NCBI GenBank assembly: GCA_910578965.1
Contig: CAJTSP010000060.1
Coordinates: forward strand, 1 to 14,963
Length of the DNA: 14,963 nucleotides
Source of the DNA: an uncultured Oscillospiraceae bacterium
GTDB lineage: Bacteria; Bacillota; Clostridia; Oscillospirales; Ruminococcaceae
Direction of reading: 5' to 3'
Under the pieces are notes generated by a model. It was not told the DNA's origin. It searched no databases and was given only the letters and a program-made list of their open reading frames with translations. Below are positions 6,664 to 13,089 of the stretch, one piece after another; the stretch's first letter is position 1; every line of letters begins with the position of its first letter. The translations under genes and the position numbers were made by a program.

Positions 6664-7582
6664 GCCGGATAACCCCCTTACGCTCTTTTTGAAAGGCGAT
6701 AACCTCTGTCCACCCGGGGATGCCCTGCTGTGCGCCGAACCGGGTGCACTTGAGCGCCGAGGCCGCGCTGGCAAAGGCCGCCGCGTCCGGCACAGCAAGC
6801 CCTTTGATGCGGGCGGCAACAAACGCCCCATGGAAGGTATCCCCCGCCCCGTTGGAATCCACCGCCTTTACCGGGTAAACCGGGTAGCGCAGCGGGCGGC
6901 GGGCGGCGGCGTCCCACAAAAAGCCGCCCCGGCTGCCCTGGGTAATGATAAGCACCGAGGGGCCAAACCGCTGCTGCAAAACCGCGGCGGCCTCCTCGGC
7001 CGCGGTACACCCGGTAAGCCCAAGGGCAAACTCCTCGGAGGGGATCAGGATATCCACCAAGGGCAGAAGCCGCTCGATGCCGGGGTAAAGCCCCCCGGCG
7101 TCCAGGCTGACCGGTACCCCGTACTCCCTCGCCTTGCCGGCAGCGTACACGGCAGAGTCTATCTGGTGGCCGTCCAGGTGCAGGCAGGACGCAGCCCCAA
7201 GGGCGGCAAGGTCGATGTCCTGCGGGCAAGGCGGGCGGACGGTACCGCGGTTCCAGATGCAGGTACGGCTGGCGCTTGCCAGGTTAAGCAGGATAAAGGA
7301 GTGAAACGACTGCCGCCCCGCCTCGGTGCGGATGTACCGGGTACCGACCCCATACTTCTCGAGCTCGGCTTTGATAAAGCTGCCGTACATGTCGCCGCCC
7401 ACCGTGCCCATGTAGGCGCTGGATACCCCTAACTTGCTCATGGCAACCAGCGCGGTGGCACAGGGGCCGCCGCACTGCAGCTTGGTCTCGCGGCCCTCCA
7501 GCTTGGTATCCTCGGCCGGGAAACGGTCCGCCGTCATAAGGATGTCAAACAGGGCCGAGCCGATGCCGATTACCTGCGTCAT
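6656..7582 (-). CDS. PfkB/ribokinase-family carbohydrate kinase
   Basis: This 308-aa protein has full-length PfkB features: an N-terminal GIGSALFDI (6-14), the motif 1 region CGGPCATALVAMSKLG (37-52), GTVGGDMYG (59-67), a substrate-lid region around residues 80-115, and the C-terminal signature DSNGAGDTFHGAF (242-254). D248 is the expected catalytic base in the GAGD anion hole. It would phosphorylate a sugar or keto-sugar acid with ATP in the cytoplasm. Its start overlaps the aldolase stop by 4 bp (ATGA), and its end overlaps the DUF4867 start. Beside IolB and a class II aldolase it could be an IolC-like kinase. Beside the isomerase it could instead phosphorylate a ketose. The sequence does not settle which. 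Confidence 0.92.
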   Translation of the reverse strand: MTQVIGIGSALFDILMTADRFPAEDTKLEGRETKLQCGGPCATALVAMSKLGVSSAYMGTVGGDMYGSFIKAELEKYGVGTRYIRTEAGRQSFHSFILLNLASASRTCIWNRGTVRPPCPQDIDLAALGAASCLHLDGHQIDSAVYAAGKAREYGVPVSLDAGGLYPGIERLLPLVDILIPSEEFALGLTGCTAAEEAAAVLQQRFGPSVLIITQGSRGGFLWDAAARRPLRYPVYPVKAVDSNGAGDTFHGAFVAARIKGLAVPDAAAFASAASALKCTRFGAQQGIPGWTEVIAFQKERKGVIRHG

Positions 7583-8403
7583 GCCTTGTCCGCCCCCAGC
7601 AGCCGGATGCGGTTTACCGCAAACCGTTTAACCGCCTCGACCGGTTCCTTCATAAACAGGTCCAGCGCGAGAATCCCGGGGTCTACCGCCCGGGCGGCAT
7701 CCAGGAAGGAGCAGCAGACGTCGGTACCAAAATTCACCTTGCGGATGCCGGCCCGCACGGCGGCAGCCAAATGCTCGTCCGGCACGCCGGATCCCCCGTG
7801 CAGCACCAGATGCGCTTTTGTGGCGGCATGCAGCTCGGCAATGCGCCCGATACCCAGCACGGGAGCCTGTTTATAGTGGCCATGCGCAGTGCCCACCTGC
7901 ACCGCCAGCGCGGCAACGCCGGTCTGCTCCACAAAGCGGGCGGCGTCCTCGGGGGCGGTAAACTCGGCGGAGGGTTCGTCCTGCGCGCTGCCTACATGGC
8001 CCAGCTCCCCCTCCGCCGGCACCCCGGCTGCCGCGGCGAGCTCCACCGCCTTTTTGGTAACGGCGGCGTTCTCCTCAAAGGGCTTGGTGGAGGCGTCGAG
8101 CATGATGCCGGTGGCCCCCCAGCGCAGCGCCCGCACCACCTCGGGTAGGCCGGCGCCATGGTCGAGATGGAAGGCTGCGGGGGTTTTGAGGTTCTGAACC
8201 GCCTCCCGCACAATGGGGGCCACATATTGGGCCTCCTGCGAGTCAAACAGGCGGCTGTACATCTGAAAGATGACCGGCGCGCCGGTCTCCTCGGCCGCAT
8301 TCATCACCCCTAAAACGGTTTCGAGGTTATAGACATTGAAGGCCGGCACCGCAAAGCCGCCCGCCTCGCCCAGGTCCAGGATTTCTTTGAGAGTGTATTG
8401 CAT
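7579..8403 (-). CDS. Class II ketose-bisphosphate aldolase (Fba/GatY/IolJ family)
   Basis: This 274-aa zinc aldolase cleaves a ketose phosphate, or a keto-acid phosphate in the IolJ case, to DHAP and an aldehyde. Motifs in order: PAFNVYN (20-26), HLDHG (79-83, D81 catalytic and H82 a zinc ligand), EGELGHVG (131-138), VGTAHGHYK (170-178, H174 zinc), LHGGSG (201-206, H202 zinc) and RKVNFGTD (221-228, phosphate binding). The length fits the family. The start at 8403 has AAGGAGG about 8 nt upstream. It lies 82 nt after the isomerase stop and overlaps the kinase by 4 bp. Tagatose-, fructose- and 2-deoxy-5-ketogluconate-phosphate aldolases share all these motifs, so substrate cannot be assigned. 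Confidence 0.93.
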   Translation of the reverse strand: MQYTLKEILDLGEAGGFAVPAFNVYNLETVLGVMNAAEETGAPVIFQMYSRLFDSQEAQYVAPIVREAVQNLKTPAAFHLDHGAGLPEVVRALRWGATGIMLDASTKPFEENAAVTKKAVELAAAAGVPAEGELGHVGSAQDEPSAEFTAPEDAARFVEQTGVAALAVQVGTAHGHYKQAPVLGIGRIAELHAATKAHLVLHGGSGVPDEHLAAAVRAGIRKVNFGTDVCCSFLDAARAVDPGILALDLFMKEPVEAVKRFAVNRIRLLGADKA

Positions 8404-8485
8404 CGTTTGGGTCCCTCCTTAGATAAAACTGTTCAAATGCCGCCTGCCGGGGCCGGCGCTTGGCACGGCCGGAGCAGGGCGGGGG

Positions 8486-9874
8486 CTAAACCGTGTCAAA
8501 ATGCAGCGCCGGCAGGTATTTGCATACCTCGCGGATCGCCTCGGTATAGCTGCCCTCAATCTCGGAAAAATGGTGGATATACGGCCCCTCGACGAGCCTG
8601 CGCTCGAGCTTGTCCAGATCATCGAATTTGGCCCAGAGGTAGGTGCCAAAGGTATAGGGGCCCTCGGCGCTGTCGCACTCGGCGGCGAGGATGGTATAAC
8701 GGCCGTGGTCCTGGTCGATGCGCGCGGCGGTGTAGTGCCCCTCCTCCACCTGGAACCACTCCCGCATGTTGACGCATTTGCAGGCCTCGCCCCTGCGGTG
8801 CAGCGAATAGGCAAACGGCCCGCAGTGCCAGAGCAGCTCGGTGTTGCGGTTGGACGGGTGGCGGGTGGTGAACTCGCCCAAAAAGGGCTTTTTTTCGCCA
8901 AAGGCCAGGCTCTTGAGCAGCACCTGGGTGATGGTGGCATGGGTGTCGGTTTCGCAGCCGATGATGTAACCCATGTCGGCCAGGATGCCGTAGGCGGTGC
9001 AGGGCATTGCCCCCACCATTAGCTGCATGGCCGTCCAGCATTCGGCCGAAACGGCGCTGACCCTATACTCCTCAAAAATTTCCTGATAGAGCAGCACAAA
9101 CGCCCAGATTTTTTCGAGCTGCGGCGCGCTGAGCTCATCCACCTCGTATTTGGCCCGCAGCTCCTGCGCGCCCCTTGCAAGCTCGGGCGCGCGCTGGGTT
9201 AGGATGCGCTGGTACTTGTCATTGATAACCGCCAGGTTGACCGGCACAACCTGAACGCCAAATTCCTCCATGAGCTGGCCCTCGTTATAAATCACCGAAC
9301 AAAAGGGCTTGGGCCGCATGCCCACCTGCGCCACCCGCAGGCCGGTGAGGTTTTTCACCGCGCAGGCCACCCCCGCAAACCGTAAAAACCCTTGGCGCAG
9401 CCGCCCGTCCCGCAGGGGGCAGTTTTCGATGTAGGTAAACGGCACGCCCAGCCGCTGCAGCATCTTGCTGATGCCAAACAGCCCGCATTGGGTATCGGTA
9501 TAGCGGGTACCGTCCGGCAAAAAGGAATCGTCCTGCGGGCCCCAAAGCAGCACCGGCTTGCCAATGGCTTTCGCCACCGCGCCGGCCGCCTCCTCGTTGC
9601 CAAAATTGCCGGGCAAAAGCCAGACTGCATCCACCTCTTGCTGCCGCAGGCGGCCGATCACCGCGGGCAGGTCCTGCTCGCTGTAAAGCACCCCCGCCTC
9701 GTTGATGCCCTCAAGGTCCACAAACGAGATATGCGCAGTGGCAAACTCTTTTTTGATATGGCGCACTGCCTCGGCACAGCGCGCCTCGGCCTTTTCCCAG
9801 TTGAATATGCCGGGCCGGGGCGTTACGTCCCGCCGGAGGGGCACCAGCCCAACCTTAACCGAATACTCCATCAT
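8486..9874 (-). CDS. L-fucose/L-arabinose isomerase superfamily protein
   Basis: This 462-aa protein is probably a cytoplasmic metal-dependent aldose-ketose isomerase. The N-terminal two-thirds look like the Rossmann-like domains of FucI/AraA, with VDAVWLLPGNFG (81-92) and LTGLRVAQVGMRP (176-188). Candidate metal ligands fall in the expected order: E278 (SAECW), E308 (GCETDTH), H350 (WHCGPF) and H434/H435. The E-E-H-H order is that of AraA. It is the first gene of the operon. The start is ATG 9874 or the adjacent 9871; a purine-rich GGGGGAGCG lies about 8 nt upstream. An upstream 39-codon frame overlaps its start. Members of this superfamily act on fucose, arabinose, and other pentoses or hexoses, so the actual sugar is open. 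Confidence 0.87.
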   Translation of the reverse strand: MMEYSVKVGLVPLRRDVTPRPGIFNWEKAEARCAEAVRHIKKEFATAHISFVDLEGINEAGVLYSEQDLPAVIGRLRQQEVDAVWLLPGNFGNEEAAGAVAKAIGKPVLLWGPQDDSFLPDGTRYTDTQCGLFGISKMLQRLGVPFTYIENCPLRDGRLRQGFLRFAGVACAVKNLTGLRVAQVGMRPKPFCSVIYNEGQLMEEFGVQVVPVNLAVINDKYQRILTQRAPELARGAQELRAKYEVDELSAPQLEKIWAFVLLYQEIFEEYRVSAVSAECWTAMQLMVGAMPCTAYGILADMGYIIGCETDTHATITQVLLKSLAFGEKKPFLGEFTTRHPSNRNTELLWHCGPFAYSLHRRGEACKCVNMREWFQVEEGHYTAARIDQDHGRYTILAAECDSAEGPYTFGTYLWAKFDDLDKLERRLVEGPYIHHFSEIEGSYTEAIREVCKYLPALHFDTV

Positions 9875-9974
9875 GCTTTTTTCGCTCCCCCTTTTCCCTT
9901 TTCGCGGCAGGCCTGCGCGCGCCGCACGCCGGCCCGGCCCATCCCGCAGGGGCGGGCCGCCAATCTACCGTCAT
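9855..9974 (-). CDS. Possible 39-aa upstream ORF overlapping the isomerase start
   Basis: An ATG at 9974 follows AGGGGGGTG at a plausible distance and opens a 39-codon frame. It ends 20 nt inside the isomerase gene. The predicted peptide is rich in Arg, Ala, Pro and Lys and matches nothing I know. The overlap would allow translational coupling. However, the same bases supply a candidate -10 box (TACAAT at 9973-9978), which would start transcription beyond this ATG, so the two readings compete. The frame may be accidental in GC-rich DNA. Confidence 0.2.
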   Translation of the reverse strand: MTVDWRPAPAGWAGPACGARRPAAKREKGERKKHDGVFG

Positions 9975-10001
9975 TGTAACACCCCCCTTTTTTGTTGACC
10001 A
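9973..10001 (-). promoter_or_regulatory. Candidate promoter of the eight-gene operon
   Basis: On the minus strand, TGGTCA (9996-10001) and TACAAT (9973-9978) are separated by exactly 17 nt. They match the sigma-A consensus at 4/6 and 5/6. Transcription would start about 90 nt before the isomerase. The -35 box directly abuts one arm of an 8-bp inverted repeat, which fits an activator-dependent promoter. No better minus-strand promoter was found in this gap. Confidence 0.35.
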
Positions 10002-10054
10002 TTTATCTAACTTACGAAAAAATAAGCCATAATCCCGAACAATATATAGATAAA
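10002..10054. promoter_or_regulatory. Inverted repeat TTTATCTA / TAGATAAA, possible operator pair
   Basis: TTTATCTA (10002-10009) is repeated in perfect inverted form as TAGATAAA (10047-10054). The centres are 45 bp apart, about four helical turns. The first arm touches the candidate -35 box of the operon. The spacing suggests a regulator that binds two sites on one DNA face or forms a loop. The repeat is seen; the regulatory role is inferred. Confidence 0.4.
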
Positions 10055-10060
10055 CTATAC

Positions 10061-10093
10061 AAAAGCACCGCCGCTTGCAAAAGCGGCGGTGCT
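10061..10093 (-). terminator. Perfect 13-bp hairpin followed by a T-run on the minus strand
   Basis: AGCACCGCCGCTT (10064-10076) and AAGCGGCGGTGCT (10081-10093) are perfect complements around a 4-nt loop. On the minus strand the stem is followed by TTT (10063-10061); on the plus strand there is no T-run. It therefore looks like a minus-direction intrinsic terminator. No gene ends here, so it would either block antisense transcription coming from the restriction gene side or act in a leader if the operon has a further upstream promoter. Confidence 0.6.
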
Positions 10094-10180
10094 GCTGCGA
10101 TGCCGGCCGTATAATTTCAGCGCAGAAATGTATGGCAGGCAAATAATTGTAAAAAAAGGGCGCCCGCGCAAGTGGGAGGC

Positions 10181-10209
10181 TTGAGAAGGCTGCGCTTTTT
10201 GGGTATAAT
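10181..10209 (+). promoter_or_regulatory. Sigma-A promoter for the restriction-modification gene
   Basis: TTGAGA (10181-10186) and TATAAT (10204-10209) are separated by the optimal 17 bp. The match to consensus is 5/6 and 6/6. The start of transcription would be near 10216, giving a leader of about 40 nt. The ribosome binding site GGGAGGA (10242-10248) lies 8 nt before the ATG at 10257. This is a strong, apparently constitutive promoter; no controller-protein gene or operator-like repeat overlaps it. Confidence 0.75.
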
Positions 10210-10256
10210 TTTATTAAACAAGCAAAACGGCTTTTTGCACCGGGAGGAATACGAAG

Positions 10257-13019
10257 ATGACCGACGCAGGGCGGCGCGCGGCGGCAAAGCAGTTTGCGGC
10301 AGACTGGCAGGGGCGGGGCGACGAAAAGCAGGATACGCAGGCCTTTTGGCTGGCGCTGCTGCAAAAGGTGTTTGAGGTAGCCGAGCCGGAAAAGTCCATT
10401 GCCTTTGAGCTGCCGGTAAAGCTGGGCCATACCGGCTTTATCGACGGCTATATCCGGCAGACCCACGTCTTGATTGAGCAGAAGGGCCGCGGCACCGACC
10501 TGCGCAGGGGGTATAAGCAGTCTGACGGCTCGCTTTTGACCCCGTTCGGGCAGGCGCGGCGGTATGCGGGCTATCTGCCGCATGACCAGAACCCCCGTTG
10601 GATTGTCGTGTGCAATTTCGAGAGCTTTGAAATCCACGATATGAACCGCCCGAACGACGAGCCGGAAACCATCGCGCTTTCCGGCCTGGAAAAGGAATAC
10701 CACCGCCTGCAATTCCTTGTGGATACGGGCGACAGCAGCATCAAAAAAGAGATGGAGATCTCCTTGCAGGCGGGCGAGCTGGTGGGCGCGCTGTACGACG
10801 CGCTGCTCAAGCAGTACAAGGACCCAAGCGACCCCGAAACCCTCAAAAGCCTCAACATGCTCTGTGTGCGGCTGGTGTTCTGCCTGTACGCCGAGGATGC
10901 GGGCGTTTTTGGCGGGCGGAACAAGTTCCACGATTATCTGCAGGCGCGCAGCAAACAAGCACGCCGCGCTTTGATGGATTTGTTCCATATCCTTGATACC
11001 AGGCCGGGGGAGCGCGACCCCTACTTAGACGACGACCTGCTTTCCTTCCCGTATGTCAACGGCGGGCTGTTTGCCGACGAAGGCATCGTGATCCCCCGCT
11101 TTGACGAAGCAATCGTTGAGCTGCTCTTACATAAAGCCAGCGAGGATTTTGACTGGTCGGCCATTAGCCCCACGATCTTTGGCGCGGTGTTTGAGAGCAC
11201 CTTAAACCCCGACACCCGCCGCGCGGGCGGGATGCACTACACCAGCATCGAAAACATCCATAAGGTCATCGATCCGTTGTTTTTAGACGGGCTGCGGCAG
11301 GAGCTGGCCGAAATCAAGGGGATCGCGGTGGACAGGGCGCGGGAAAAGCGGCTGCGGGAGTTCCAGGCAAAGCTTTCCCGCCTCACATTCCTTGACCCTG
11401 CGTGCGGCTCGGGCAACTTTTTGACGGAGACCTACATTTCCCTGCGGCGGCTGGAAAACGAGGTGCTGGGGCTGCTGGCCTATGGGCAGGTGACGATGGC
11501 CGACGAGCGCAGCAGCCCGATTATGGTGTCCATCGGGCAGTTTTACGGCATCGAGATCAACGACTTTGCGGTGACGGTGGCCAAGACGGCGCTCTGGATT
11601 GCAGAGAGCCAGATGCTCAAGGAAACCGAGGACATCGTGCATATGCCGCTCGATTTCCTGCCGCTCAAAAGCTATGCGGGCATTGCCGAGGGCAACGCCC
11701 TGCGCATGGATTGGGCAGAGGTTGTGCCAAAGGAAAAGCTCAATTACATCATGGGCAACCCGCCGTTTGTGGGAAAAAGCTACCAATCAGCCGGGCAAAA
11801 AGCAGATATGGACCTTGTTCTTTCCGAAATAAGCAATTACGGAAATATGGACTACGTAACCTGCTGGCACAAAAAAGCCGTTGACTTTATGGAAAGCACA
11901 AAAATAGAGTGTGCTTTTGTTTCCACAAACTCAATATGCCAAGGTATTGCTGTCCCTCCGCTTTGGCGATATATCCTTGATTGGAAAAGGTTTCATATCA
12001 TTTTTGCACATCAGACCTTTCGATGGGACAGTGAAGCCAGCGAAAAAGCCCATGTCCATTGTGTTATTATTGGACTGAGTGCTATCCCAAGATCAGCTCC
12101 GATGCTGTATCTGTCAGGGAGGCCGCAAATAGCACAAAATATCAATGCTTATCTATTGAATGCCCCTAATGTAATTATAGATGACCGCCACGATCCAATT
12201 GCCGATGTGCCAAAGATGGCGGTCGGTTCGTTTCCTACAGATGGGGGAAATCTGGTGATAAAAGAAGATGAGTATGAACAGTTTATTAAAAGCGAGCCGG
12301 ACGCAAAGCCTTACATTAAAGAATATATTGGGCCATTGGAATTCATTAACAGAAAAAAGCGTTATTGCCTTTGGCTAAAAAAATGTCCGCCCAACATCTT
12401 GCGCCGCATGCCATTGGTTATGTCGAGAATCGAACGAGTTCGACAGTATCGCTTGGAAAGTAAAAAAGCTCAAACAAGAAAACGCGCAGACATTCCACAC
12501 CTTTTTGCAGAGGACAGGCAGCCAGATAGCGACTATATTTTGATTCCGCGGACATCTTCTGCACGAAGAAAGTATATGCCAATCGGCTTTTATACCGCAA
12601 ATGTTATCGCTGGGGATACAATTATTTTACCCCAAGCAACGGTTTATCATTTTGGGGTTTTGACCTCCAACGTTCACATGGCGTGGATGCGCGCCGTTTG
12701 CGGGCGGCTAAAAAGCGATTACCGTTATTCCAATACCATTGTTTACAACAACTTCCCGTGGCCGTCCCCTACCGAGCCGCAAAGGGCCGCCATCGAAAAA
12801 ACGGCGCAGGCCATTTTAGACGCCCGCGCGCTGTACCCCGACGCCAGCCTTGCCGACCTTTACGACGAGCTGACCATGCCGCCCGAGCTGCGCAAGGCGC
12901 ACCAGCAAAACGACCGCGCCGTCATGGCCGCCTATGGCTTTGATGTTAAAACCACCACCGAAAGCAGATGCGTGGCAGAATTGATGAAGCTGTACCAAGC
13001 CCTGACACAAAAAAAATAA
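10257..13019 (+). CDS. MmeI-like (type IIL) restriction endonuclease-methyltransferase
   Basis: This 920-aa protein combines nuclease and adenine methyltransferase activities in one chain, as in MmeI. The N-terminal nuclease has a PD-ExK-like site: D63 in FIDGYI, then E74-Q-K76. A helical linker follows (about 160-340). The methyltransferase has motif I DPACGSGNF (380-388) and motif IV NPPF (501-504), the amino-methyltransferase type. A target recognition region (about 600-800) and a C-terminal part with NNFPWP complete it. The length is normal for the family and the frame is intact. Family members cut at a fixed distance from an asymmetric site and protect by methylating one strand, so no separate methylase gene is needed. 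Bases from about 11780 to 12665 (residues 508-803) are much AT-richer than the rest of the gene, suggesting replacement of the specificity half. The recognition site cannot be predicted here. Confidence 0.92.
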   Translation: MTDAGRRAAAKQFAADWQGRGDEKQDTQAFWLALLQKVFEVAEPEKSIAFELPVKLGHTGFIDGYIRQTHVLIEQKGRGTDLRRGYKQSDGSLLTPFGQARRYAGYLPHDQNPRWIVVCNFESFEIHDMNRPNDEPETIALSGLEKEYHRLQFLVDTGDSSIKKEMEISLQAGELVGALYDALLKQYKDPSDPETLKSLNMLCVRLVFCLYAEDAGVFGGRNKFHDYLQARSKQARRALMDLFHILDTRPGERDPYLDDDLLSFPYVNGGLFADEGIVIPRFDEAIVELLLHKASEDFDWSAISPTIFGAVFESTLNPDTRRAGGMHYTSIENIHKVIDPLFLDGLRQELAEIKGIAVDRAREKRLREFQAKLSRLTFLDPACGSGNFLTETYISLRRLENEVLGLLAYGQVTMADERSSPIMVSIGQFYGIEINDFAVTVAKTALWIAESQMLKETEDIVHMPLDFLPLKSYAGIAEGNALRMDWAEVVPKEKLNYIMGNPPFVGKSYQSAGQKADMDLVLSEISNYGNMDYVTCWHKKAVDFMESTKIECAFVSTNSICQGIAVPPLWRYILDWKRFHIIFAHQTFRWDSEASEKAHVHCVIIGLSAIPRSAPMLYLSGRPQIAQNINAYLLNAPNVIIDDRHDPIADVPKMAVGSFPTDGGNLVIKEDEYEQFIKSEPDAKPYIKEYIGPLEFINRKKRYCLWLKKCPPNILRRMPLVMSRIERVRQYRLESKKAQTRKRADIPHLFAEDRQPDSDYILIPRTSSARRKYMPIGFYTANVIAGDTIILPQATVYHFGVLTSNVHMAWMRAVCGRLKSDYRYSNTIVYNNFPWPSPTEPQRAAIEKTAQAILDARALYPDASLADLYDELTMPPELRKAHQQNDRAVMAAYGFDVKTTTESRCVAELMKLYQALTQKK

Positions 13020-13032
13020 CGCCCCCGCACAC

Positions 13033-13061
13033 AAAGCGGCCGCATGCAACGCGGCCGCTTT
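13033..13061. terminator. Hairpin between convergent genes, probable bidirectional terminator
   Basis: AAAGCGGCCGC (13033-13043) and GCGGCCGCTTT (13051-13061) are perfect 11-bp arms around a 7-nt loop. The stem begins with AAA and ends with TTT, so each strand gives a GC-rich stem closing in a short U-run. It lies 14 nt after the restriction gene stop and 29 nt from the convergent sensor kinase stop, the usual place for a shared terminator. The U-runs are only three bases, so efficiency is uncertain. Confidence 0.65.
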
Positions 13062-13089
13062 GCCCTTTGCCAAAGGAGCCCGGCGCCGG

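Noticed and set aside
9975..10988. Long minus-strand frame (part of 377 codons) opposite the restriction gene
   Set aside because: It is antisense to the well-supported MmeI-like gene and crosses the promoter and hairpin region; only the last 39 codons were kept as a weak candidate.
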